Shown here one piece after another: positions 17,663 to 26,568 of a DNA stretch of 64,000 nt. The position numbers were made by a program, and so were the translations under genes. Location of the stretch: assembly GCF_000770675.1 (NCBI RefSeq), contig NZ_AVBG01000011.1, positions 1-64,000 on the forward strand. Direction: 5' to 3'. This DNA is from Pontibacillus chungwhensis BH030062. Its GTDB lineage: Bacteria; Bacillota; Bacilli; Bacillales; BH030062. Each line of letters opens with the position of its first letter. Positions within the stretch are counted from its first letter, which is position 1. The notes beneath the pieces are model-generated. The model was not told the origin of the DNA and did no database searches. It saw only the letters and a list, made by a program, of their open reading frames with translations.

Positions 17663-19045
17663 CTAGCCAAATTGTGGATCTACACGAATGGTGCACAAGA
17701 GATTTTCTTTCACGGATTGGAAAGCATCAACCTCCCCTGTGTCTTTTGAGATCTTATACAGGGGGTCAAGTAACGTATAACAATCCTGCCTATGCAGTTG
17801 ACAGTCTTGAAGCCCTAGCACGGTTTCATATGCGAACTCCCACAGGTCTTTATGCAACTTCTCAGGAAGCACCTTTGCAAGTAGAGCTGTCATCCTTAAT
17901 ATCTCTGATAAGATAGCGGTGTTGTGGTTCGCGTATTCCCGTACATGAGCAAACCCTTTATGAAGATAAAAGCTGAAATCTTTCTGATCGAGTATAAATC
18001 GAAGCTTCCCCTTTCTGTCTCCGAGATATGGAGAGAAATTGGATTGTTTCCCAATGCTTTTCAATAAATCTGTAATTTGATGCAACGTGTTTGATACGGT
18101 TAAAGGATCATTGTTACCAATCGCTTTAATGGCCACTTCAGCAAGCTTATTGACACCGTACTCAAGATCCTGAATTTCAGTTTGCTTTTCACCGATCTCA
18201 ATGAAACCTAAATACTTATCATCATTGATTACGTTATTTTTTGTCCATATTGTTAGTAATGGAGCCTCGCTTAGGACAAATTCTCCAATGCCAGCCTCAA
18301 GCTTTACAGTAATCCCATCACGTTCTGCTTCTTGGACAATTTGGGCAATATCAGCAAGCTGAACATACCCTGTTTTAGGAGAAAACAAGACAATCCCTTC
18401 TTCATCCGGTAATTTTTGAACACGACCATCCTCATAATCGAGTATGAAAGGTTCCTCTTCCTGTATGAGTGATTCTTGGACAGATTTTGATTTCTCATTC
18501 ATATTAAAACTAATATTGTGTACCTGCATCCATGTTGTCGTATGATTAATAAAGTAAACAAATGTTAATGCTGCAATAATCGCAGTCAGGATCGATAGAA
18601 TTGGAGTTGCAAAGATATATTCTTCCTTCTCATGCGTAACATATAGGAAGTTTAACAACACATAGATAAAGCTGCCGTTAAAGATTCCTAATACATGCTG
18701 CGTCATCTTATCACTCACAAAGTTGACAAGCATCTTTGAGGAGAATTGACCACTAAAAGTTGTTAATGCAACCAGCAATGAGTTAATGGTAAAAGCACTA
18801 AGTGTCAACACTCCACCAACAAGTGCACTCAGTAACACTTGGAGTGTTGTCCCACTAAATCCTAGTCCAACAGGTAAATACGATCCGACATCTAATATAT
18901 AGTCCAAATAAAACGTAAATATAGATAATAAAATAGCGCCAGCAATATACCATAAAGGCATAAACCAAAGAGTAGAGTTTAGTTCTGTTTTCCTCTGTCT
19001 TCTTGACATGGAACCATATTTCTTAATGTAACCAAAAAGGCTCAT
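17663..19045 (-). CDS. DUF2254 family membrane protein
   Basis: 460 residues. Four membrane segments in the N-terminal 170 residues (including ALVGGVLTLSAFTINSLLVAL, typical of DUF2254), then a large soluble C-terminal domain with the family's ETGYVQLAD-like and DPLTVSNTLHQITDLL segments. Function is unknown in the family. ATG 19045 has GAGGGGATC upstream. A weak hairpin (GACGCTAC / GTAACGTC) follows at about 17620-17652. Confidence 0.85.
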   Translation of the reverse strand: MSLFGYIKKYGSMSRRQRKTELNSTLWFMPLWYIAGAILLSIFTFYLDYILDVGSYLPVGLGFSGTTLQVLLSALVGGVLTLSAFTINSLLVALTTFSGQFSSKMLVNFVSDKMTQHVLGIFNGSFIYVLLNFLYVTHEKEEYIFATPILSILTAIIAALTFVYFINHTTTWMQVHNISFNMNEKSKSVQESLIQEEEPFILDYEDGRVQKLPDEEGIVLFSPKTGYVQLADIAQIVQEAERDGITVKLEAGIGEFVLSEAPLLTIWTKNNVINDDKYLGFIEIGEKQTEIQDLEYGVNKLAEVAIKAIGNNDPLTVSNTLHQITDLLKSIGKQSNFSPYLGDRKGKLRFILDQKDFSFYLHKGFAHVREYANHNTAILSEILRMTALLAKVLPEKLHKDLWEFAYETVLGLQDCQLHRQDCYTLLDPLYKISKDTGEVDAFQSVKENLLCTIRVDPQFG

Positions 19046-19238
19046 GATTGATCCCCTCACATTCTTAGAAAGTACTCCTCCCTCGTTCCCCCATCATAAT
19101 GGATTGAACCCGTACCAACTACAAATTCATACAACCGTAAAATAATGATAGGAGATTGTAATATAATTGGCTGAAATCCCCTTATAACTATCCTATAAAT
19201 GGAAAAGATAGCTCTATAACATCAATAAGGGTGGTTGC

Positions 19239-20063
19239 ATGAACAAACGCAAACGAAAGAATTCTCTTCTAAGTCCAGCTTTACAATCAAGATTAATCAT
19301 CAGTTGCTTTATATTTATAGCACTATTACTAAGTATCAGCATCAGCGAGGAAGACTTACAAACGAGATGGATCTTAAGCGCCTTACTCCTTGGTATGAAT
19401 ATTTACACTGCTAAAGCATTAGCGCTTCATCTGACCTATAAGAGATCGAAAAGGATACGCACCTGGTCTTTAATTGAGAAACTAAGACTAAGCATCTATC
19501 TATTTGTTACCGTACTTACAATGGGAGCGAGTGCTTCTTGGGAAGTATATAGCCTTTACAGTATTGCTTTAGGGCTTTTGCTCGTCCATAAGTACAGCGA
19601 CACTCTATTCTCCAAGAGTAAAGACGGCTTTGAGACTCTTGCGATGAATGAAATTGACCAAATGAGCGGGACGGAGTTTGAACAATTTGTCTCTAAACTA
19701 TATGAGGGCCTCGGATATTCCACTCAGCTCACACCTTTAACAGGGGATTACGGCGCAGACATTTTAACGGTGAAGAAAAAAGTAAAGACAGCTATTCAAA
19801 CAAAGTGCTACGGAAAAGATAAGAAAGTTGGGGTTAACGCTATTAATGAAGTTCTTGGAGGAGCAGGGTATTGGAAAGCTAATCGTAAAGTTGTCCTAAC
19901 AAACCGTAGTTTCTCAAATTCAGCTATAAAATCAGCACAGCGAAATGATGTAACTTTAATCGATCGAGAGGGATTACAAATCCTCTTGGATCAATATAAA
20001 AAGGAAATCGACCGCGGTAGGAACAAAAGACGTTTCCCGTTGCAGAAACGATCTGGAAAATAA
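19239..20063 (+). CDS. Membrane-anchored Mrr-type restriction endonuclease domain protein
   Basis: 274 residues. Four hydrophobic segments (about 18-34, 42-64, 84-98, 103-117) precede an Mrr_cat nuclease domain starting at MSGTEFEQFVSKLYEGLGY. The PD-(D/E)xK-like catalytic core is visible: YGADILTV gives Asp174, and IQTKCYG gives Gln187 and Lys189. The QxK variant is standard for the Mrr family. It could act on methylated or foreign DNA at the membrane, or in DNA uptake or repair (inference). Stand-alone gene with its own terminator; no methyltransferase or other restriction gene adjoins it. Confidence 0.82.
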   Translation: MNKRKRKNSLLSPALQSRLIISCFIFIALLLSISISEEDLQTRWILSALLLGMNIYTAKALALHLTYKRSKRIRTWSLIEKLRLSIYLFVTVLTMGASASWEVYSLYSIALGLLLVHKYSDTLFSKSKDGFETLAMNEIDQMSGTEFEQFVSKLYEGLGYSTQLTPLTGDYGADILTVKKKVKTAIQTKCYGKDKKVGVNAINEVLGGAGYWKANRKVVLTNRSFSNSAIKSAQRNDVTLIDREGLQILLDQYKKEIDRGRNKRRFPLQKRSGK

Positions 20064-20082
20064 TTCTTAAAAACTTAAAATT

Positions 20083-20114
20083 AGCCCAGAACGCTTGCTG
20101 TTCTGGGCTTTCTT
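20083..20114 (+). terminator. Rho-independent terminator
   Basis: Stem AGCCCAGAAC / GTTCTGGGCT followed by TTCTT, after the Mrr-type gene. Confidence 0.85.
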
Positions 20115-20183
20115 GGTAACACTTTGTCGTATATAGCGCAATTCCTAAGGTCTGAATTATGGGTTATTGCTAAGACGAAAGAA

Positions 20184-20208
20184 AACTAAGTCTCATTCGA
20201 CTTAGTTT
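20184..20208 (-). terminator. Terminator overlapping the anti-sigma stop codon
   Basis: Hairpin AAACTAAG / CTTAGTTT, with the anti-sigma stop codon (20202-20204) in its right arm; the minus-strand transcript continues into TTTC. Confidence 0.55.
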
Positions 20209-21197
20209 CCTTTCATTTTATATGGACTTTTAACTTCCGATAACAACAGGGTTTCATTTTCATCTATGATCACTTCAAATTCTTCTTGTTCTTTTAGTGA
20301 ATCTGGTAGTTTCAGATTTTCTTTATAACCTGTGCTCCCAACAACCTTTATTGAAAAAGCAGTATTTGATTGTACTAGAGATAAAGAAACTACGCCTACT
20401 TCTTCCTCATCCAATGATTCCACGTTTAGAGCACGAAGGATAGCTAAATGCCTCTCATCAGATAATTCCTGTATGGTAAGTTCAAAGTTCTCACTTTTCC
20501 CCTTGTAAATAGAAGTATCTTTTGCGGTGACTTTAATTTCCCTGACGATGCCTGCTAGCTCTTCCTTAACTTCACTATACGTTGCAAGGTTTTCAGAAAT
20601 AGGATTTGAGTTATGAATATAAGAAATTTTTGTAATGAGATCAGAGATTTGTTCCTTTAATTTAGGTTCTTGGATTAGTTGTTCTGCTGAACTTAAAAAT
20701 ACCCATGTTGTCTTTACGTTAGACTTCCACGTTTCTAGCTTAGGCTCTATGTCCAAACTCTGCATTTCCTCTTCGGTATATTGAAAATAAGCAGAAACAT
20801 CCCTATGATTAGCAAGGGGGTTAACCCTCTTAGACTCAGGTGTATAAAATATTGAAGCATTGTAGAGATAGCCTAGAGCAACTCTTTTGTCCGGAAGGTT
20901 GAGAGAAGAGAAAAGGTGGAAATCAGAATAAATTGGCTCAACTCCTTCAAAGTACTTTTGAGTTGCCGTCCATTCTTGTTCAGCCGGTCCAGAAGGTCCT
21001 TCTTCCATTAGTAGCAGCGTTACACTACTAATCATGAGAAGAAAAGCTACAACGGATAAGGGGTATAGAAACCAATTACGATTTCTTTTTTGTGTTTTAG
21101 ATTGAATTCTATTCCAATTCCTGGCTTTTCTATTTACATCCATCTCAAAAGATGGGAGCTTTTTCATTTCATCTTTCAAATTATTGTGATCGCGCAT
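20202..21197 (-). CDS. Predicted anti-sigma factor with extracytoplasmic domain
   Basis: About 331 residues from ATG 21197 (AAAGGGGGA 8 bases upstream). A cytoplasmic basic region of about 40 residues (EMDVNRKARNWNRIQSKTQKR) precedes one membrane segment (FLYPLSVVAFLLMISSVTLLL), then about 265 residues outside. It overlaps the end of an ECF sigma gene by 17 bp, the usual arrangement for a membrane anti-sigma partner. The outer domain is not recognised, so its signal is unknown. Confidence 0.75.
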   Translation of the reverse strand: MRDHNNLKDEMKKLPSFEMDVNRKARNWNRIQSKTQKRNRNWFLYPLSVVAFLLMISSVTLLLMEEGPSGPAEQEWTATQKYFEGVEPIYSDFHLFSSLNLPDKRVALGYLYNASIFYTPESKRVNPLANHRDVSAYFQYTEEEMQSLDIEPKLETWKSNVKTTWVFLSSAEQLIQEPKLKEQISDLITKISYIHNSNPISENLATYSEVKEELAGIVREIKVTAKDTSIYKGKSENFELTIQELSDERHLAILRALNVESLDEEEVGVVSLSLVQSNTAFSIKVVGSTGYKENLKLPDSLKEQEEFEVIIDENETLLLSEVKSPYKMKGN

Positions 21198-21693
21198 GTT
21201 CAATCCCCCTTTCATTCATTACGCACGCTAATTTCTCTTTAGCCCTGTGAAACGTTGTATCCACTTTAGCAGTACTCCACTTCAACACCTCGGCTGTTTC
21301 TTTAGTGCTTAAATCCAGAATCCCCCTACAAATGACGACATCTCTATATTTGGGCTTCAAACTATTAATTGCTTCATACAATCGCTGATCTTCTTCTTTA
21401 TTTAATACTATTTCTTCTGGAGTCAAACCAACCTCATGACTCTCTCCTCTATCTATCAACCTTTCCCATTTTTTCTTTCTGTATCGATCAATAGAAACGC
21501 GTCTTGCAATTGAGAATAGCCACGTCTTTGGTGAAGCTTTTCCTTTAAATGAAGGAGCATGTTTCCAAGCTCTTATAAACACTTCTTGAACTAAGTCATC
21601 TACGTCATCCGTTCGATTGTAATACACGAGAAACTGGTACACATGCTGACTGTATAATTCGTACCATTCCTTTAACTGATCTTCCTGATCCAT
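21181..21693 (-). CDS. ECF-type RNA polymerase sigma factor
   Basis: 170 residues. Region 2 is visible as YYNRTDDVDDLVQEVFIRAWKHAPSFKGKASPKTWLFSIARRVSIDRYR, and region 4 as LKPKYRDVVICRGILDLSTKETAEVLKWSTAKVDTTFHRAKEKL. Such factors direct polymerase to stress-response promoters; the target regulon is unknown. It overlaps the anti-sigma gene. I did not find a convincing ECF-type autoregulatory promoter upstream, where the palindromic element lies. Confidence 0.88.
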   Translation of the reverse strand: MDQEDQLKEWYELYSQHVYQFLVYYNRTDDVDDLVQEVFIRAWKHAPSFKGKASPKTWLFSIARRVSIDRYRKKKWERLIDRGESHEVGLTPEEIVLNKEEDQRLYEAINSLKPKYRDVVICRGILDLSTKETAEVLKWSTAKVDTTFHRAKEKLACVMNERGIEHARSQ

Positions 21694-21761
21694 ACACCCT
21701 CCTCCTTTATTCTTTATCCATTGGCTCTGTTAATGCTTAGTGTTGATTTTGTTCCATATAA

Positions 21762-21990
21762 GCCCCCTTATGTGGAACACTTGAAGTTGAGAGGATGCTT
21801 CCGTTTGCTCAAATTAAGAGTAAGGTGGTTTGGGAAATCACTCGCTTTCCGCGGCGAGCTGGGAAGCCTCCTCGTTCGCTACGCTCTCTGTGGGGTCTCC
21901 CCTAGGCTCCTACTGCCGCAGGAGTCTCGCAATTTCCCGAACCACCTTTGCCATATATAGAGGGAACGGAAGCATGCTACATAAGGGGGC
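21762..21990. repeat. Nested inverted-repeat element (long imperfect palindrome)
   Basis: Several arms pair in order: GCCCCCTTATGT (21762) with ACATAAGGGGGC (ending 21990); ATGCTTCCGTT with AACGGAAGCAT; and the core AAGGTGGTTTGGGAAAT with its complement at 21932-21948. The inner core is 21822-21948. No coding frame supports it. The layout suggests a large DNA cruciform or RNA hairpin, or a non-autonomous mobile element. Confidence 0.7.
21822..21948 (+). repeat. Palindromic repeat core, copy A
   Basis: 127 bp with 17-bp near-perfect terminal inverted repeats and an internal ACTCGCTTTCCGCGG ... GCAGGAGTCTCGC. The same core occurs inverted at 22048-22170 and truncated at 1-58 and 59342-59374. 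Confidence 0.7.
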
Positions 21991-22047
21991 GGAATGTTGG
22001 ATCCCCGCCATAATCGAGCTGGAGGGACGTTATACTTAACCTGGTAA

Positions 22048-22170
22048 GGGGTGTCTGGGGAACGAGGAGACTCCTGCGGGAGAAAGAGGTCGACGAGATC
22101 CCGCAGGGTGGTTTTCCCGAGGAAGCTCGACAGCTCGCCCGCGGAAAGCGAGTCGTTCCCCAGACACCCC
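22048..22170 (-). repeat. Palindromic repeat core, copy B, opposite orientation
   Basis: 123 bp bounded by the perfect terminal inverted repeat GGGGTGTCTGGGGAACGA / TCGTTCCCCAGACACCCC. The interior is the reverse complement of copy A's interior (GGAGACTCCTGCGGG .. CCGCGGAAAGCGAGT), while the terminal arms differ from copy A's. Arms have changed in a compensated way, keeping the pairing. Confidence 0.7.
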
Positions 22171-22337
22171 AAACTCTCAACAAAATAACGGCCCCATTTG
22201 CACTAAAATGTCTCAGTTTCGATCCTTCACTAATTCTGCCCTATTCTTGAAGAGGGTTGTTGTAAAGAAGAACAACAGCAAACTTTAGCAGAGCCTATCC
22301 ATTAGACGATAGAAAAGCTATTAATCTTACAGTTTTA

Positions 22338-22353
22338 TGTAAATCGATTTACA
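22338..22353. promoter_or_regulatory. Perfect 16-bp palindrome upstream of the dicarboxylate transporter
   Basis: TGTAAATCGATTTACA, about 104 bp before the transporter ATG. Possible operator of an unidentified regulator. Otherwise 22171-22456 holds the conserved repeat tail and nothing else I can see. Confidence 0.4.
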
Positions 22354-22456
22354 GTTTAATACAAAGATTACTACAATTTCGATAGAATTTCATAGTTTTA
22401 CCACTTCTATACAAGGGAACTTCCTAACGAACATAATGTTATAGAGGAGAGATTTC

Positions 22457-24100
22457 ATGATTACACAAAGATGGACTTGGCTATGGGAGAAGCATGAGCA
22501 GGCTAAAGATTTGATGCGTTTTTTTGCAAAACCAGATGAAAACGCCTCCTCTACAAAAAAACATTTCTCACAACAATCTTCTGGGGGAGATGATGGTGGA
22601 GGAAGGAGTTTTAAGAAAGCACAGTTAATCGGGCTGTTTGCAGGCCCTCTGTTATTTGCACTTACCTTTATCTTTTTTCAACCTGAAGGACTTTCTTATG
22701 AAGGGAAAGCAGTATTAGCTAGTACCATTTGGGTCGCAGTATGGTGGATGACTGAAGCCGTACCTATTCCGGTTACTTCTCTCATCCCCATTGTGCTATT
22801 TCCATTAACCGGCGGTCTGAATATGGAACAGACAGCCTCATCTTATGGAGATGACACGATCTTTTTATTTATGGGTGGCTTTATGATTGCACTTGCTATG
22901 GAGAAATGGAACCTACATAAGCGCATAGCACTAACGATTATTTTAGCAATCGGAACAAATACCAAACGGATCATTTTAGGATTTATGGTCGCGACAGGTT
23001 TCTTATCGATGTGGATCTCTAACACCGCTACTGCTATGATGATGGTGCCAATTGGTCTTGCGATTATATATCAGGTTTCTGAACAATTAAAAGATGATTC
23101 GATTGATACATCTAAAGAGAACTTCGGATTTGGAAAGGCCCTGATGTTAGGAATTGCTTATTCCGCTTCAATCGGAGGTATTTCTACACTCATTGGTACA
23201 CCACCAAATACAGCTTTTGCAGCTGCTGCTAGCAACCTATACGGAGTGGAAATCTCATTTGCTCGCTGGATGTTGTTTGGGGTTCCTGTTGCCTGGGTGT
23301 TTATATTTATCGCCTGGTTTTACCTTGTGAAAGTCGCATATCCCCCTAAAATCAGTGAACTACCTGGTGGACGTGAGGTCATCAAAAATGAAAAAGACGA
23401 TCTTGGTAACGCATCTTTTGAAGAAAAAGTGATCTTACTCGTCTTTACGCTAGCAGCTTTCTCTTGGGTAACTCGTTCCTTCCTTTTGCAACCTTATGTA
23501 AATGAGAATATTGGAGACGCCATGATTGCCCTAACAGCCTCTTTTATACTTTTTGTAATCCCTTCAAGAACCACAAAGGGAGACCGACTTCTTGACTGGG
23601 ACACTGCGGTTAAATTGCCTTGGGGTATACTGTTACTATTTGGCGGAGGCCTGGCTATTGCAACAGGATTCATTGAATCCGGATTATCTGAGTGGATTGG
23701 AAATCGACTTACTGTGTTACAAGGGATTCATATATTTGTTGTTCTTCTCGTCGTTTCTGCAATGGTCATTTTCTTAACGGAGATTACTTCAAATACAGCA
23801 ACAGCCAATATGATGTACCCGATAATGGCATCTCTAGCTGTGGCTTTAGGTGTTCACCCATATGCCATTATGATTGCTGCAGGCGTGGCTTCTTCATCTG
23901 CATTTATGCTCCCTGTTGCCACCCCACCCAATGCAGTCGTTTTCGGTTCTAATTACTTACGAATACCCGATATGGCCAAAGCGGGATTTGCCCTTAATCT
24001 GACAGGTATTATCATTGTAACACTTGCTGTTTATTTCTGGCTCCCCATTGCCTGGGGAATAGACCTTACAGAAATTCCAGAGATGCTAAAGAAAGAATAA
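22457..24100 (+). CDS. SLC13/DASS family sodium-dicarboxylate symporter
   Basis: 547 residues, similar in plan to S. aureus SdcS. It carries the family's features: an N-terminal region with AVWWMTEAVPIPVTSLIPI, a first SNTATAMMMVPIGLAI motif (about residues 190-205), a second NTATANMMYPI motif, and ATPPNAVVFGS at the C-terminal end; these Ser-Asn-Thr motifs bind sodium and the carboxylate. Likely imports C4-dicarboxylates such as succinate, malate or fumarate. About 50 hydrophilic residues including a GGDDGGG stretch precede the first membrane segment. GAGGAGAG precedes the ATG. Monocistronic. Confidence 0.88.
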   Translation: MITQRWTWLWEKHEQAKDLMRFFAKPDENASSTKKHFSQQSSGGDDGGGRSFKKAQLIGLFAGPLLFALTFIFFQPEGLSYEGKAVLASTIWVAVWWMTEAVPIPVTSLIPIVLFPLTGGLNMEQTASSYGDDTIFLFMGGFMIALAMEKWNLHKRIALTIILAIGTNTKRIILGFMVATGFLSMWISNTATAMMMVPIGLAIIYQVSEQLKDDSIDTSKENFGFGKALMLGIAYSASIGGISTLIGTPPNTAFAAAASNLYGVEISFARWMLFGVPVAWVFIFIAWFYLVKVAYPPKISELPGGREVIKNEKDDLGNASFEEKVILLVFTLAAFSWVTRSFLLQPYVNENIGDAMIALTASFILFVIPSRTTKGDRLLDWDTAVKLPWGILLLFGGGLAIATGFIESGLSEWIGNRLTVLQGIHIFVVLLVVSAMVIFLTEITSNTATANMMYPIMASLAVALGVHPYAIMIAAGVASSSAFMLPVATPPNAVVFGSNYLRIPDMAKAGFALNLTGIIIVTLAVYFWLPIAWGIDLTEIPEMLKKE

Positions 24101-24104
24101 CCAA

Positions 24105-24132
24105 AAGGACAGGGGCTCTCCCTGTCTTTTTT
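24105..24132 (+). terminator. Rho-independent terminator
   Basis: Stem GACAGGG / CCCTGTC with a 5-base loop and a run of six Ts. Confidence 0.9.
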
Positions 24133-24367
24133 AATCCTCTTCATAAAATGCTGGGTCTTGATCATTCAATCGCCCGTCACCTTGAGATCACGCTTTAATT
24201 TATCCCTTTCTGTTTCATGTAAAAAATAGTCAAGGATTATATAGCTCTTCCATTGTTTCTTAAGACTTATACATCAAAAAAAAGAGATTATTAAGAAAAT
24301 CTTAACAATCCCTTTATACACGTTCCATCTCATGATGTTTTAATTAGGTACACGAGTTAATAAAACG

Positions 24368-24392
24368 TTACTTAATGGTCATTTAAGTAAGA
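24368..24392 (-). terminator. Hairpin at the end of the hydrolase gene
   Basis: TTACTTAA / TTTAAGTAA inverted repeat; the minus-strand transcript runs into CGTTTTATT. It overlaps the gene's last codons. Confidence 0.45.
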
Positions 24393-25198
24393 GAACTGTC
24401 CCTTAACTCGTGGTCTTTAATATCGCCTTTTTCCTTCAAGAATGAAAGCACACAATTGTTAAACTCTTTAGGCTTATCAATATTAACTACATGTCCACTT
24501 CCAGGAACCAATATTAACGTAGAGTTCCCCGCCTCTTTTGCATCTTTTCTAATGTACCCCTTGAACATATGGTCCTCTTCTCCAGTTAAATAAAGTTTAG
24601 GAACATGAGAAGCTACTTGTTGAACGTGCTCAAATGTTCGTTCTACCGTGTGAAGGATTTTATACCAGCCAAGAAACTCTTTTCGTTCCATTTCTGTAGC
24701 TTCTTTAATAAAAGCGTCTCTAGAAGATTTATGACTATTCTTAGGCATTAATATATAAGCAAATAATGAGTAGATCCACATGTGAGGTGCCATATTTTTC
24801 AACAACCCTCCAAGAGTAAGTAAGACTCGTGATAAAGGATTAATTCTTGTAATGGCACCTCCAAGAACAACGGTTTCCATCCGTTCCGGAGCAATGGATA
24901 GAATGTTGTGTATGAGCACAGAACCTAAGGATATTCCGACGAAATGTGCTTTCTCTATATTCAGGTAATCCAATACTCTTAACACTTCTCTTGAAGCTAA
25001 TTCAAATGAAAAATCCTCGTTATAACTATCAACACTGGGTGAATTTTTATGTCCCGGAAGATTAATAGCAATGATATTAAAATTCTTTCTAAACTCCTTA
25101 ATTTGCGGGAAGAAGATACTTGAATTCCCCCCTATCCCGTGTAAAAGAACAACATATTCCTTACTACTGTCTTGGCCCAATACTTTATATTCTAACAA
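24383..25198 (-). CDS. Alpha/beta hydrolase
   Basis: 271 residues. The oxyanion loop HGIGGNSS (about residue 20), nucleophile elbow GISLGS, a late Asp in TGEEDHMF and catalytic His in GSGHVVNID form a complete Ser-Asp-His triad. Substrate unknown; esterase or lactonase type. TTG 25198 has AGGAAGG 9 bases upstream. The roughly 400 bp on its upstream side (25199-25594) show no gene, repeat or clear signal. Confidence 0.85.
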   Translation of the reverse strand: MLEYKVLGQDSSKEYVVLLHGIGGNSSIFFPQIKEFRKNFNIIAINLPGHKNSPSVDSYNEDFSFELASREVLRVLDYLNIEKAHFVGISLGSVLIHNILSIAPERMETVVLGGAITRINPLSRVLLTLGGLLKNMAPHMWIYSLFAYILMPKNSHKSSRDAFIKEATEMERKEFLGWYKILHTVERTFEHVQQVASHVPKLYLTGEEDHMFKGYIRKDAKEAGNSTLILVPGSGHVVNIDKPKEFNNCVLSFLKEKGDIKDHELRDSSLT

Positions 25199-25594
25199 AA
25201 CGACAGTCCTTCCTCATACGCGTTATAACTTGTGGTAGTTGTATGTAACAATCATCTATCCATAAGAGATTTTTTATCCTTAAAAATACATTATCAGATA
25301 TTTTGCTCTCGAGGCAATTGAAATTAGAAAAAGGATTATCCAAGAGAAGATAAATTTTACAAGTCACTCCTTGTTAGCGGGAAAATAATTTATATTTAGT
25401 TGCCCACTTCTTGAAGCAAGACATAGTTTCTTATTCCCTTTTATCAATTGGGGAAACCATTGAAAAGGCACTATATTTTCTGTCATTTTTGAAATTACTG
25501 CTTTCGAATACATCATTCTACTTAATTGTCTCAGACCATCTGATTATGCTCTGAAAGATTTATAACAATGTTTTCTATTTACCTTATGAATTTC

Positions 25595-26368
25595 TTATTT
25601 TTTACATACATAGATCATTTCACTGCTAGCAGCGCTTATAGGCCCTTCTTCCCAATCACCATACACATGAAGAATAGAGAGTCCATGCTTCTCAAGTAGT
25701 CTCTCCATTTCTTTAGGAAAGACAAACCGAAGAGCTATAAGACTCTTCCCTTCATGCACAACCTCTTCATGTTGATTCTTGTATCTTCTTATTTTCGTAT
25801 TGTACTGAATCTGACTTAAAGTGTCATATCGGCTTAAATGATACACATCAACCGTATGTCCAGTTGCTTCATCCATATAAGAATGGTCAATCTCCTCTTC
25901 CGGTTCACTTATGAGCTCATAGGCATTTGGGAAGCGCGGGCCAAAGATAAACACACCACCTTCATTCAAATGGCGACTAACAGAAGCTAGCAATCCATCT
26001 TGAGAATCATTGGTAAGAAAATGTTGAAATGAATGTCCAACAGTAAATATGAAATCCACTTTCCTATGGAGGTTCAAATTCGCACAGTCTTCAAGGAGCC
26101 AATTTATATTGTCTTCATTATGGGCTTTACGTTTTGCCTCTTCAAGCATCCCCTGATGTACATCGATTCCCGTTACATCATATCCTGCACGCGCAAGTGG
26201 GAACGTGGCTCGTCCAGTTCCACAAGCCAGATCGATAATAGGTCCATTTTGCTTCTCAGCCCACTTCATAAGAAGCGGAATATCACGCTTATATCCACTA
26301 TTTTGCTCATCGTAACGAGCGGGGTCATCATACTCCTCGAAATTGTAGAATTGCTCTAAGCTTTTCAT
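25595..26368 (-). CDS. Class I SAM-dependent methyltransferase
   Basis: 257 residues. Motif I is DLACGTGRATFPLARAGYDVTGID (about residues 45-68), followed by NINWLLEDCANL and DFIFTVGHSFQHFL. It resembles small-molecule methyltransferases of the Methyltransf_25/YxjB sort; substrate unknown. GGGAGGT precedes the ATG. Not in an obvious operon. Confidence 0.86.
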   Translation of the reverse strand: MKSLEQFYNFEEYDDPARYDEQNSGYKRDIPLLMKWAEKQNGPIIDLACGTGRATFPLARAGYDVTGIDVHQGMLEEAKRKAHNEDNINWLLEDCANLNLHRKVDFIFTVGHSFQHFLTNDSQDGLLASVSRHLNEGGVFIFGPRFPNAYELISEPEEEIDHSYMDEATGHTVDVYHLSRYDTLSQIQYNTKIRRYKNQHEEVVHEGKSLIALRFVFPKEMERLLEKHGLSILHVYGDWEEGPISAASSEMIYVCKK

Positions 26369-26536
26369 AGGTACCTCCCATTCCTAAACTAATGTCTTTT
26401 AATGAATAATAGAATAGATGAGATCCCCCTAATACAGACGAAGTGTCACCCTTATTACCATAATGCTTTTTACATTAAATTACATCGTACACATTATTTC
26501 AAATTAAATAACTGAATTCAATCAAAATTCCTTAAC

Positions 26537-26568
26537 AAAAGACGTACCCATTAGGGTACGTCTTTTAT
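26537..26568 (-). terminator. Terminator of the VOC gene
   Basis: Stem AAAAGACGTACCC / GGGTACGTCTTTT, directly after the VOC stop. Confidence 0.8.

Noticed and set aside
21721-22183. Several 60-97 codon frames on both strands
   Set aside because: They read through the palindromic repeats, lack ribosome sites and have repeat-derived composition.
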